The notes beneath the pieces were generated by a model, which was not told the origin of the DNA, ran no database searches, and was given only the letters and a program-made list of their open reading frames with translations. Source: an uncultured Pseudomonadota bacterium (GTDB lineage: Bacteria; Bdellovibrionota_B; Oligoflexia; Oligoflexales; CAIMVM01). Taken from it: a stretch of 32,584 bases of DNA. The position numbers and the translations under genes were made by a program. The DNA is taken from positions 1-32,584 of the forward strand of contig CAIMVM010000019.1 of NCBI GenBank assembly GCA_903844895.1. Reading direction: 5' to 3'. Shown here piece after piece: positions 1 through 8,341 of the stretch (position 1 is its first letter; each line of letters opens with the position of its first letter).

Positions 1-3000
1 AAGCCCAGTACCACCTGCTTTTAAGCTGCAGATGAGGATCGGACATAACTGGTTAGGCTCGCGAATAGAAGCTTGTTTGTTAAATTGATCGACGATTTCT
101 TGACGACGACTAGCAGTTAATGAGCCGTTAATAAACGGAACAGAATCATAGCCAAGATCCTTTAGTAAAATCATCATAAGATCTGCTGCTTTGATATATT
201 GGGTAAAGATCAAAATGCCATTGCTACTGGTTCTTTCAACTTCAAGGACATCGTAGAGTTGAGCAAGCTTGGCACTGTCTTTGAAAATATCAGCTGATGT
301 TTTTGGCTTTTCATACTTCTTTAGAAGTTTCAGGGCATTCTTTTTGACGCTTTTATTAAGCTCGGAGGTTTCCAAAGCTTCATCGGCCGTTACGTCGTCA
401 AGAAACAGGCTTGGGTGAATACAGATTTGTTTTAAAAAATGGATAGAACGAAGGTATTGCGCCATCCTGGCGAAGTGATGAACGGTATTACTGTTGAGCA
501 CCACATCGATCACACTCTTGTAGAGTAAACACTGGGTTTCACTCAACTCAAACCGTAGATCCTGAGAGATCTTTTCCGGAAGGCCAAGGGCGACTTGGGG
601 GTCGTTTTTTAAGCGACGCAGCATGATGGGTTTTAGGCATTCCCTTAAAGGAGCCAGGTAGTAAGGCCTTTTTTCGGGTATTCTTGCATGTTTTGTATAT
701 TTTTCAAAAGAGGACACCGATCCTAAGTACTGGGGGTTAAGCCAATTGATGATGCTCCACAATTCGGAAGCGTGATTTTCAACCGGGGTGCCGGTGAGGG
801 CTAGGCGGTATTTACAAGGAAGTTCTAAAGCAATTTGAGCAGTCAGGGATTGGCTGTTTTTGATGGACTGGGCTTCATCAAGGATAGCGAGGTTCCAATG
901 CCGCTTAGTGATCAGTGGAGCCTTATGGCGCATGGCGCCATAGGACATAAGATAGATCTCAGAGTCGTCGAAGGAAGATTCGTCTTCTATCATTTTCACT
1001 TTTAGCTCAGGAGCAAATCTTTCTAACTCATTTTTCCAGTTGATCAAAAGAGACTTGGGAACTAAGACCAAGGAAGGAAGTTTTGGATTTTTAAACATCA
1101 TCAGAACACCGATGGCTTGTAGGGTCTTTCCTAGGCCCATTTCATCAGCTAAACACACCCCATAATTCATAGCAAGGCGGGACTTTATCCACATGATTCC
1201 TTGTGCTTGATACTCTCTAAGAGAGGACTCTAAGACGGGCAAATGGTTTCTAATCCAATCTTTGGCTGAGGTGCCTTTAAGAATTTCATCGAGTTTGTCA
1301 AATTCTTTGCTGATGGAAAGCTTCAAAGATTGAAGGTAGGCATCTGGGCTGATGTTGTCGTCACTACCATTAATAAAGTTCAGATGTGAGGACCAAACTT
1401 TCTGCATGGGGATTCGCCCCATTTTGGCAAGAGCCTTCTTTTTTAAATAATAGTTTTCCGTATAGGAGCTATAAGTGCTTTCAGGAACAAACTGACCTGG
1501 AGCTACCTCATAGACGCCGGAGGGTGACTTCTTAGCTTGAAACCACTCAGACTCAGAAACCTCTGCTCCATTGATCATAAAATAAGGAATGGCCTCAAAC
1601 TGAAGAAGATCTTTAAGTTTTTCTAAAATGAGGTCATATTGGTTTATGGCCTCAGTAGGCTCAGCACTCCCAGCTGTCATGGGGCTATTTTGAGGTGTAT
1701 CTGATTTTAAACTCGCTTTCGACTTGCTTCCCTGAACATCTGTTTGTTGACTAGCAGATAGTTGACTAGCAGAAAAATCTCTCTTTAAAGCCTCCAAGCA
1801 CTGTTCAATGGCCAGTCCATCTGAGTTCGAATAACGCACATTGATGGAAATCTGTTCCTTAACCCCAAGATCATGAATATGTAACAGAGTCTGAGGGGGC
1901 TTTTCTAAATATCGATCGGTATACGGGCGAGCATGCTCGTGGGAAAAATCTTTTGGATAAAGCCCAGATAGCTGACTATAGGACTCTGTTAAGGATAACT
2001 CAGGGATCCTCTGAGCAGTTTCTTCATTTCCCATAATGGACTTTACATCTGAAGAAATACCCACTTGATCTTCAAACAGAAATTCGGCCGTTGTTCCAAG
2101 CTTTGGTAAGGTTAGCATGGCACTTGTTAAATGAAGGAATTGATAGATGCGCCCCTGGGGCCAAAAATAGGTGTCATGGATAACGGACGGGGAGTGTGTT
2201 TCTTGAGAGGATTTGAGAAAATCTTTGAGAGATAAGACCGGTTGGGAGAGCCCCTTCGCCTTGTGCTTATCTTTTTGAATCTGGGTAGAACTCGCAAATT
2301 CTGGGTCGGGCACAGCAAAGTCAATTTGAGATAGGCCTGATGACGTGGGAGACGTGACAAGGAAGCCGTTCTCGTCGAGTGACTTTGTAGGGAAAAACTC
2401 TAAATAGTGAATGTAGACACTCTTGTCTTTGAGGCCATTTTTAAGGGCTAGAGCTCGATCATATTGAGAGACAGACTTAGCGACGAAAGTCTCCGAAGAG
2501 CCCAGAAGAAGCCTCCAAAGGAATTCTCTAACTTTCATGTATGGCGACTTTTCATTTTGCGCGTAGAAAGCATCGATGGGAGTCCCCATAAGGCGTTTTG
2601 CAAGGGTGGATTCGTTGACTTTGAAGAGTCGGCATTCAATAAATGGGCCGATAAGGCTTGTAGATAAGATTTCGAATTCTTCATAGCCAATATCTGGCAC
2701 CTTAAGAATCACATCGACGTCTAAAGGAACTTTATCATTTGACAAAGGTCCAAATACTTTTTGAGTTAAGTCTTGGGACCATTCGTGGTCCTCTCGCAAG
2801 TCTTCAAGCTTTCTTTCGGCGTATTTTTTATTGAGATCTTGAAACGATCCAGGTCGTTTTTTGGCCGGATCAAAGAAAATTAAATCTTGAGATCTTTCTG
2901 AAAGCTCACTAAAAAACTTAAAAGTCGAACGCCAACCTAGCTTTCTAAAACCTTCATTTCCTTCTCCATTGAAGTTTTTGATTGCGCAATTTAAGTTGTG

Positions 3001-3582
3001 CTTTTCGATTTCGCTAAAGTAAAAGAAATGCCCTGTTTCTTTAGATTTCTTAATTTTCTTTTCTATTTCTTCACAGATACTTAGGAACTCTTCTAGAGGA
3101 GCGGACAATAAAAAATGGTTCTCTTTAAGAAGACGTGCGATTTCAAGAATAGATTTGGAGCCGCCTTTTTTATTATCGATAACCGAAACATTGGTGGCCA
3201 CTAAGCTTCTATCACCCAAGGGCCTTGAAAGTTTAAAAGGGATGTCTATTTGAGCCCTTTCTGGTCTAGGATCGCTTGTCCACCAGTTGATCGTGCGGGG
3301 GAGCGCCATACTGTGCCCGCCTTTTCCTAACTTCAATTTGTTTTTAGTCGCCAGATTTTTAAGGGGGCCGCTTTCTACAGTCTTTTTAAGGAACGCTTCC
3401 AGGCGGTTTCCTTTGTCATCATAGGCTTCTGTAAAAGCGGGAAATAAACAGAGCTGCATGTCGCCATCGGATGCGATTCCAAAGTGAACGACAGCGATCA
3501 GCCCATCCGTTCCTTCAGAAGCCTCAGGCTTTAATTGACCAGAGTTTTTAGGGGGGCCTTTAAGAGCTGCGGATTCTATCAA
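1..3582 (-). CDS. SNF2-family DEAD/DEAH-like helicase, partial (C-terminus beyond left edge)
   Basis: One open frame runs leftward to base 1 with no stop, giving at least 1194 residues. The helicase core is at the C-terminal end of what is visible: motif I reads ADEMGLGKTLQ (about 1121-1148), motif II LDEAQ (about 869-883), motif III LTGTPVEN followed by ELWSIINWLNP, then GILIFTQY and LICSLKAGGTGL at the edge. Motif VI should lie just outside. The roughly 800-residue N-terminal region has no motif I recognise, apart from a Ser/Gln-rich linker. Such proteins are ATP-driven DNA translocases in the cytoplasm. The start is uncertain. A TTG at 3582 is the first usual start codon in frame. An ATG at 3614 has a better ribosome site (GAGGA, about 10 nt upstream) but is one base out of frame because of a GGGG run at 3599-3602. 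Family call is secure; start is not. Confidence 0.9.
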   Translation of the reverse strand, partial: MIESAALKGPPKNSGQLKPEASEGTDGLIAVVHFGIASDGDMQLCLFPAFTEAYDDKGNRLEAFLKKTVESGPLKNLATKNKLKLGKGGHSMALPRTINWWTSDPRPERAQIDIPFKLSRPLGDRSLVATNVSVIDNKKGGSKSILEIARLLKENHFLLSAPLEEFLSICEEIEKKIKKSKETGHFFYFSEIEKHNLNCAIKNFNGEGNEGFRKLGWRSTFKFFSELSERSQDLIFFDPAKKRPGSFQDLNKKYAERKLEDLREDHEWSQDLTQKVFGPLSNDKVPLDVDVILKVPDIGYEEFEILSTSLIGPFIECRLFKVNESTLAKRLMGTPIDAFYAQNEKSPYMKVREFLWRLLLGSSETFVAKSVSQYDRALALKNGLKDKSVYIHYLEFFPTKSLDENGFLVTSPTSSGLSQIDFAVPDPEFASSTQIQKDKHKAKGLSQPVLSLKDFLKSSQETHSPSVIHDTYFWPQGRIYQFLHLTSAMLTLPKLGTTAEFLFEDQVGISSDVKSIMGNEETAQRIPELSLTESYSQLSGLYPKDFSHEHARPYTDRYLEKPPQTLLHIHDLGVKEQISINVRYSNSDGLAIEQCLEALKRDFSASQLSASQQTDVQGSKSKASLKSDTPQNSPMTAGSAEPTEAINQYDLILEKLKDLLQFEAIPYFMINGAEVSESEWFQAKKSPSGVYEVAPGQFVPESTYSSYTENYYLKKKALAKMGRIPMQKVWSSHLNFINGSDDNISPDAYLQSLKLSISKEFDKLDEILKGTSAKDWIRNHLPVLESSLREYQAQGIMWIKSRLAMNYGVCLADEMGLGKTLQAIGVLMMFKNPKLPSLVLVPKSLLINWKNELERFAPELKVKMIEDESSFDDSEIYLMSYGAMRHKAPLITKRHWNLAILDEAQSIKNSQSLTAQIALELPCKYRLALTGTPVENHASELWSIINWLNPQYLGSVSSFEKYTKHARIPEKRPYYLAPLRECLKPIMLRRLKNDPQVALGLPEKISQDLRFELSETQCLLYKSVIDVVLNSNTVHHFARMAQYLRSIHFLKQICIHPSLFLDDVTADEALETSELNKSVKKNALKLLKKYEKPKTSADIFKDSAKLAQLYDVLEVERTSSNGILIFTQYIKAADLMMILLKDLGYDSVPFINGSLTASRRQEIVDQFNKQASIREPNQLCPILICSLKAGGTGL
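1746..1773. repeat. Short in-frame tandem duplication inside the helicase gene
   Basis: The 13-base word GTTGACTAGCAGA occurs twice with a 15-base period. In the helicase frame it encodes a duplicated SASQL-like stretch, so it lengthens a Ser/Gln-rich linker by five residues without changing frame. It sits between the N-terminal region and the SNF2 core. Confidence 0.75.
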
Positions 3583-3614
3583 AGAGGCCTGTTCGGTCGG
3601 CTGGTTTTGCATGA

Positions 3615-4153
3615 GAAGGGTCCTCAATTTAGGAAATAGAAAAACAATTAATCAAGGCCCAAGGCCTCGGGTCTCTAAAATACGTGCATCTTATAGCTCG
3701 ACTTGAAAGCGAATTAGAAATAAATTCAAGAGTTATTTTTTTTTAAATTTAAAAAACCAATACTATTGAGCTGTTAGCCTTCTTTAAAAGGGCGAGATTG
3801 CTCTGGATTTAGGACTGGTTTTATGCTGAGGCTCGCTATTTTAGGAATTGACAACCATCAAAAACTGCTAACACATGACCTCACCAGTAAGAGGCCTCTC
3901 GCCTCTATTCATCTTGAGAGCCATTGCTACAATCCATTTCTGAAGGCTTAATTTCTACTAGCAAGATTATCTAGCCCATGGTGAGGTTGCATTTTTTTGT
4001 CTAGGGTGATTATGTCTTTGTAATGACAGCAAAAGAAGGTAACTCGTCTCTTAGCCCAGAGACCCTAGGGATTCTAAGAAATCCATCCTGTTTTTCGGGG
4101 AGGGGCTAAAAGGCGCTCTTTGCAAACCAGCCAAATGAGGTCCCCAATTTCTA
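3615..4153. other. Gene-poor intergenic stretch with a duplicated 13-mer and a small hairpin
   Basis: No convincing gene on either strand. The 13-mer AATTTCTACTAGC occurs at 3950-3962 and again at 4146-4158, where it overlaps the hisC stop codon, so a fragment of the hisC 3' end may have been duplicated. A 6-bp inverted repeat (GTCTCT, loop TAGCCC, AGAGAC) lies at 4046-4063 but lacks a T-run, so it is only a weak candidate for a terminator of the hisC operon. Confidence 0.5.
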
Positions 4154-5266
4154 CTAGCGCGCCAAAGTTTTAAAAGTCGCTATAACCCGAGTGTTTTCAT
4201 CAGGCGTTCCTACAGTTACCCGGAGGCAGCCGGAGAGTTGAGCCCCACCTGAAATGTTTCTGACTAATATGCCTGACTTCACTAAATGTTGGTACATGGC
4301 CATGCAGGCTTCTTGGGTGGAAAATCGCACTAAGAGAAAATTGGCTTGAGAGTTTTTAACTTGAAAACCAGACCTAGTTCCTAATTCCGAGAGCTCTTTA
4401 GCAAGACGATCTCTCTCCGTGATGGTCATATCAATTACGCTTTGAAATTGATTTCTGGCAGCAACATCTGCGAGAACAAGTGGCACTGCTGCAAGAGTCA
4501 AGCGATTGATAAGAAAAGGCAGCATAAGTTTTCTCACTTGATTGACGTACTCAGGAGCTGCCACCAAGTACCCAAGGCGAATGCCGGCGGCACCCATGGT
4601 TTTTGAAAAAGTTCTGATAAGTATAAGATTGCTGAATTCGCTTAAAAGCTCTGTATAGGGCTCACTGGCAAACTCTAAGTAGGCTTCATCGCCAATAAAT
4701 AGAGTTTCCGGATACTTCGTCAGCAGCTCCCGTAAGGTGCGCCGCGGCAGAATATTGCCGACCGGATTATTGGGGGAAGCAAATAAGACGAGAGACTTTG
4801 GCGGAAGGGCAGGAAGACCTGCTATGTCATACTCAAGCTCACTGTTTAAGGTCCACGGCTCATAGGGGATTCCAGACCCCTTGCAGTGGGATTCATAGAG
4901 GGGAAAAGAAGGTCGAGCCAAGACAACTTTGGAAGCTTTTGGGCCAAAAATAGAAAGGATCAAGGCGATGAGATGATTGGATCCAGGGGACAAAAGAATC
5001 GTTCCCTCACTGACGCCCACATGCTTTGCAACCAGAGACTCAAGCTCTTTTGGATAGGGCTCAGGATACCGATTCCATGCGGACTCCATAAGCGCTTTAC
5101 AGACTTTTTCTTTAAGTTCTAGTGGCCAATCAAAAGGGCTTTCGTTTTGATCGATTTTGAGATCCACCTTGGGAGCATCAATTTTGTAGGCTGGACTTTC
5201 AATCAGCCCTGGTAGGAGATAACTTTCCAACCAAGAGATATTAGGGGATTTAGGGGAGATGGACAT
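4154..5266 (-). CDS. hisC: HisC-like histidinol-phosphate aminotransferase (class I/II, PLP)
   Basis: A 370-residue fold-type I PLP aminotransferase, most like HisC, which transfers an amino group between glutamate and imidazole-acetol phosphate in histidine synthesis. Visible landmarks are NES near residue 41, PGSN near 94, SPNNPVGN near 164-171, GDEAYLEF near 192-199 (Asp193 and Tyr196 contact PLP), SKTMGAAGIRLGY with the Schiff-base Lys at 222, and LRVTVGT near the C-terminus. The ATG at 5266 was chosen because GGAAGAG stands 7-8 nt upstream; longer starts would intrude further into trmL. It overlaps the trmL end by 17 nt, so the two are probably translationally coupled. No other his gene is in the window, so the substrate is inferred; a related aminotransferase such as a CobD-like or aromatic enzyme is possible. 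Confidence 0.82.
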   Translation of the reverse strand: MSISPKSPNISWLESYLLPGLIESPAYKIDAPKVDLKIDQNESPFDWPLELKEKVCKALMESAWNRYPEPYPKELESLVAKHVGVSEGTILLSPGSNHLIALILSIFGPKASKVVLARPSFPLYESHCKGSGIPYEPWTLNSELEYDIAGLPALPPKSLVLFASPNNPVGNILPRRTLRELLTKYPETLFIGDEAYLEFASEPYTELLSEFSNLILIRTFSKTMGAAGIRLGYLVAAPEYVNQVRKLMLPFLINRLTLAAVPLVLADVAARNQFQSVIDMTITERDRLAKELSELGTRSGFQVKNSQANFLLVRFSTQEACMAMYQHLVKSGILVRNISGGAQLSGCLRVTVGTPDENTRVIATFKTLAR

Positions 5267-5732
5267 GTTTGCACTCTTCCAATAGTTTGATTTGATGATA
5301 AACGATAACACTTGCAGCATTTGCCAGATTGAGAGATCTCACCCCAGAGTGATACATTGGGATTTGAAAACAACGGTCCTCATAGTCTTCCAAGAGTTGA
5401 TCGGGAAGTCCCTTGGTTTCTTGTCCAAAGATGAGGAGCTTTACGTCCTGAGTCATACCAAAACAGCTTCGATTTCCTTTTTTAGAGAAAAATGCGATCT
5501 CATGTCTTTGAAATCTGGCCAAGAGATCTTCCAACCGGTCGTGTATCTCAAGGTCTAAAAAAGGCCAATAGTCTAATCCTGCCCGACGAAGATTTTTATC
5601 AGAAGGGTCAAACCCAAAGGGCTTAATAAGATGAAGCCTGGACGCAGTTGCCGCAGCTAGCCTTCCGATATTCCCAGTGTTTTGGGGAATCTCAGGCTTA
5701 TACAAGCAGATTTCAGGATGGCCAGCACGCAC
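5250..5732 (-). CDS. trmL: tRNA (cytidine(34)-2'-O)-methyltransferase TrmL (SPOUT)
   Basis: 160 residues, the usual size for minimal SPOUT enzymes of the TrmL type, which 2'-O-methylate the wobble base of tRNA-Leu with S-adenosylmethionine. The three SPOUT motifs are present: PQNTGNIGRL (residues 16-25), IFGQETKGLP (101-110) and VRSLNLANAASV (131-142), the last two forming the trefoil knot that holds SAM. The start is GTG at 5732, overlapping the TAG of the upstream gene by one base (TAGTG), with AGGA 8 nt upstream. It is the middle gene of a three-gene coupled unit. Confidence 0.92.
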   Translation of the reverse strand: MRAGHPEICLYKPEIPQNTGNIGRLAAATASRLHLIKPFGFDPSDKNLRRAGLDYWPFLDLEIHDRLEDLLARFQRHEIAFFSKKGNRSCFGMTQDVKLLIFGQETKGLPDQLLEDYEDRCFQIPMYHSGVRSLNLANAASVIVYHQIKLLEECKHVHLP

Positions 5733-6442
5733 TACGGATTTCCTAGAAGTGCAGGACCCGTAAAGGCCTTATCCCCAAAGCGGGAAAAAGCCCTGCGAAC
5801 CTGCAGAAAACACGTTAAATTCACGAAAAAATGAATCACAATCACCAGCAGCAAGTTGCCTGTCTGTTCAAAAATGGTAGAAAAAGCCGCTCCCAAAGCT
5901 ATGGACTGCAGACTCCAAGCAGAAAAAATTCCATGGGGGCCCGCGTGAATCACCACATAAGCTGTGACAGCTAAAGGTATCCCGATAAGCGGCTGCAAAG
6001 CCCCTCTGAAAAGAATTTCCTCCGATACTGCAGACATCAGGCTAAGGCCTACTGCCGACCATATAGAAATTCCGCCGAGAGTTCGCGCCATGAAGTTTTT
6101 AACGAGGCCAATGGAAGCAAAGATGCGATCGAGTGGCAATACAATCATGGAGATAGCACTGGTGGCCAAAAGAACAACAAGTCCAATACGCGGGTAAAGG
6201 GCTTCAGGGCTAGGCAAGGCATTGAGCCAATTTAAAAAACCAAATCCAAACAGGTTTTCTCGACCAATTTCAGAAAACTTCAGCTGCGTTGTATAATCGG
6301 GTTCGGAAAATCTCATGATGGACAAACCGACAAGGCCCATAACGGCATACATCAGCCAGGATGCTCTTATAATATGACGGGATACCGTTTTTTTAGCATG
6401 TTGCATGAAATGTCCTTCAATTAAGCACTCCTTCTTTACCAT
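5732..6442 (-). CDS. CPBP-family intramembrane glutamic protease
   Basis: A 236-residue multi-pass membrane protein with the CPBP (Abi) signature: EEILFR (Glu141, Glu142, Arg146), a YxxxH motif ending at His166 and HFFVN (His204, Asn208). These residues form the catalytic site of intramembrane glutamic proteases such as Rce1. Hydrophobic segments lie near residues 29-43, 84-103, 124-138, 152-166 and 196-210. ATG 6442 has AGGGGG five bases upstream; a second ATG at 6406 (MQHAKK) has GAAGGA six bases upstream and is also possible. First gene of the unit with trmL and hisC; the functional link is not obvious. Family members process prenylated proteins, peptides or membrane regulators; the substrate here is unknown. 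Confidence 0.88.
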   Translation of the reverse strand: MVKKECLIEGHFMQHAKKTVSRHIIRASWLMYAVMGLVGLSIMRFSEPDYTTQLKFSEIGRENLFGFGFLNWLNALPSPEALYPRIGLVVLLATSAISMIVLPLDRIFASIGLVKNFMARTLGGISIWSAVGLSLMSAVSEEILFRGALQPLIGIPLAVTAYVVIHAGPHGIFSAWSLQSIALGAAFSTIFEQTGNLLLVIVIHFFVNLTCFLQVRRAFSRFGDKAFTGPALLGNP

Positions 6443-6533
6443 AAATTCCCCCTTTAGGTCGCCAAAAATTTTGCTTCTTTCCCGCGCTTTAAGATTGAGT
6501 CATGAAGAGCTTTCAAGCGCCGTAGGAGAAAAC

Positions 6534-7256
6534 GTGCAGCCGCTAAAAATCGAGCTTTCATGGGTTTTTCAAGGATTTGCAAAGATCTCATTGGGAATTG
6601 TCTTTCAGGCTACAGAAGTATTGGCAGGTTTAAGCGCCAGAGGGCCGGCTAACTTTGAACAAGCCAAAACCTATCTCAATAGAGCCCTCAATAAAGCGCC
6701 GGAGTCGCCAAAAACTTGGTACTGTGGCTGCACCTTGCAAGGCCATAAAGTCCCTAAATGCGATACGGGCATCAACTCAAAAAAACCGCTGACGTTAGAG
6801 TGGGACCATGTAGTACCAGCAGCGCTTTTCCCAAAACCAGATTCTTGCCTACATATTGACGGATCTTCTAGGATGTGTGCTCGAAAAAGAAGCCAAGTTT
6901 TTCGCTATGCAGAAGCCGATCTCGTGAACTTGGTGCCGGCTGAGTCCCAAGTCAATCAGCTCAAAAGTTCCAAATCTCCAGGACTTGACGAAACCACCTT
7001 TAAGGCGCGCTGTGGATTTGAGGTGGGAGTCACGCGTTTCAATCCTCCCCTTCAAAAAAGAGGCGATGTAGCTCGCATTTGGTTTCATATGAATAAAAAA
7101 CACTTTGACGGTAAGCTCATCAATCTAGGTCTCTCTGCACTTCTCTTTAAATGGAGCCTAGAAGATCCTATCTCAGAAGAAGAAACAAAAAGAGCTAAAG
7201 ACCTTGCAAAACTCGGCTCCCCCCATCTTTATGTTCCTTTGCAAGATTTCAAATAG
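6534..7256 (+). CDS. EndA-type endonuclease I (HNH/beta-beta-alpha metal), probably secreted
   Basis: 240 residues. The core matches the endonuclease I family of E. coli EndA: WYCGC (62-66), EWDHVVPA (89-96, catalytic His92), a Cys pair around SRMCAR, and DLVNLVPAESQVN (119-131) with the Mg-binding Asn. Upstream of WYCGC, a NFEQAKTYL helix matches the start of mature EndA. These enzymes cut double-stranded DNA in the periplasm or outside the cell. Start is GTG 6534 because AGGAG stands exactly five bases before it; an in-frame ATG at 6405 would overlap the divergent CPBP gene and has no comparable site. The N-terminus is only moderately hydrophobic, so the export signal is weak and the start remains open. 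Confidence 0.83.
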   Translation: MQPLKIELSWVFQGFAKISLGIVFQATEVLAGLSARGPANFEQAKTYLNRALNKAPESPKTWYCGCTLQGHKVPKCDTGINSKKPLTLEWDHVVPAALFPKPDSCLHIDGSSRMCARKRSQVFRYAEADLVNLVPAESQVNQLKSSKSPGLDETTFKARCGFEVGVTRFNPPLQKRGDVARIWFHMNKKHFDGKLINLGLSALLFKWSLEDPISEEETKRAKDLAKLGSPHLYVPLQDFK

Positions 7257-7262
7257 ACTCTT

Positions 7263-7304
7263 ATCTGCCATCTGCCATCTGCCATCTGCCATCTGCCGTC
7301 TGCC
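7263..7304. repeat. Heptanucleotide tandem repeat, six units
   Basis: Five perfect ATCTGCC units followed by one GTCTGCC unit, with a further partial match on the right. It begins seven bases after the endonuclease stop codon and lies in non-coding DNA. The unit length is not a multiple of three and the copies are nearly identical, so the copy number probably varies by slippage. Confidence 0.97.
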
Positions 7305-7415
7305 ATAGCGCATCAATAGCGATCATTTTTTTTGGGCTGTTGAATTGCAGGTGCGCGCATGATTGCTAAAAACTGGACCCAGATTGAGCTAAGCAGCCGC
7401 GAGCGCACTGAGGAT

Positions 7416-7444
7416 TTGACCTCTCACACAAGACCAGCTAAAAT
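7416..7444 (+). promoter_or_regulatory. Sigma-70-type promoter for the 7479 lipoprotein gene
   Basis: TTGACC at 7416-7421 and TAAAAT at 7439-7444 with a 17-base spacer. A start near 7451 would leave a leader of about 28 nt that contains TAGGAG (7463-7468) ahead of the ATG. Both boxes are close to consensus. Confidence 0.7.
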
Positions 7445-7478
7445 CAAGCATATCCCTGAATTTTAGGAGTGGGTTTTG

Positions 7479-8240
7479 ATGCGAATTGGACTTCTTACTG
7501 CGATCACATTTGTCATGTTTTCTGCGATTGCCTGCAAACACGTAAATCAAGATCCTTCCAGGAGCAAGATAATATTTGGTGAAACTGACTTTGTAAAAGT
7601 AGACTCGATGGGTTCAAGCATTCCAGCAAACTATAGAAATCTAATCCATGCCATCGGTTATTTAGATTCCGGCTGCACAGTGAGCCATATTGGCAACGGC
7701 CTAGTGCTTACAGCTGCCCACTGTTTGTCTAACGATGAACTATTTCCAGACAATCCCGAGCAATGTCTACGCGGTCGAAGCATCCAGTTTGGTATTTTCA
7801 AAGATGGTGTTAAAGGTCCAAAAGCAACCTGCATTAAGTTCCTCTATGGGGAACGAAATATCAACAGAGATGTGGCACTGCTTTATGTGGAAAATTGGCC
7901 AAATGATAAGATAGATGTGGAGCTTGAAAATAAACCTGCTCCCGACACCACAATCACGCTTTTTAGCCACCCCGATGGGAGGCCTCTCGAGTGGTCTAAA
8001 GATTGTTCGTTGATACCGGTCAAATACTGCTCTTTCAAAGATGCTTTTGCCTTTATGTGCGACTCTGAGCCTGGGTCAAGCGGCTCTCTTCTTCTGTCAG
8101 CCAATACAGCGACTCCCAAAGCCCTTGGGGTCCTTAGAGGGCCAAGTGATGAAGGTGACAAAAACTGTGCCTCGAGAATCACTGCGAATCAGGCTTCGGA
8201 TAAGTTCAAATTTTATCTAAAAAAATATGGTGTCCTGTAA
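7479..8240 (+). CDS. Trypsin-like (S1) serine protease lipoprotein
   Basis: 253 residues. The N-terminus MRIGLLTAITFVMFSAIAC is a lipoprotein signal ending in a lipobox (AIAC, lipidated Cys19). The S1 triad is complete: LTAAHC (His81), RDVALL (Asp131) and GSSGS (Ser201). Cys pairs near His81 and around 184-194 suggest disulfides. It probably sits on the outer membrane facing the periplasm or the surface. ATG 7479 has TAGGAG upstream; the TTG one codon earlier is not needed. It has its own promoter and converges on another trypsin-like lipoprotein (8342-9907). Substrate unknown. Confidence 0.88.
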   Translation: MRIGLLTAITFVMFSAIACKHVNQDPSRSKIIFGETDFVKVDSMGSSIPANYRNLIHAIGYLDSGCTVSHIGNGLVLTAAHCLSNDELFPDNPEQCLRGRSIQFGIFKDGVKGPKATCIKFLYGERNINRDVALLYVENWPNDKIDVELENKPAPDTTITLFSHPDGRPLEWSKDCSLIPVKYCSFKDAFAFMCDSEPGSSGSLLLSANTATPKALGVLRGPSDEGDKNCASRITANQASDKFKFYLKKYGVL

Positions 8241-8341
8241 ACCGTTTAGCTTTCTACAGGCCCATTAACTAAACTTGACACACAAACCGACTGGCTAGAC
8301 AGTGGCCTCATTTGAGTTTTGTGGGATGTCCCAAATGACTC

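Noticed and set aside
3848-3876. TTGACA as a plus-strand promoter in the 3.6-4.15 kb gap
   Set aside because: No matching -10 box and no plus-strand gene downstream.
6405-6533. Longer start (ATG 6405) for the EndA-type nuclease
   Set aside because: It would overlap the divergent CPBP gene, has no ribosome site, and the extra residues do not form an export signal; GTG 6534 has an ideal AGGAG.
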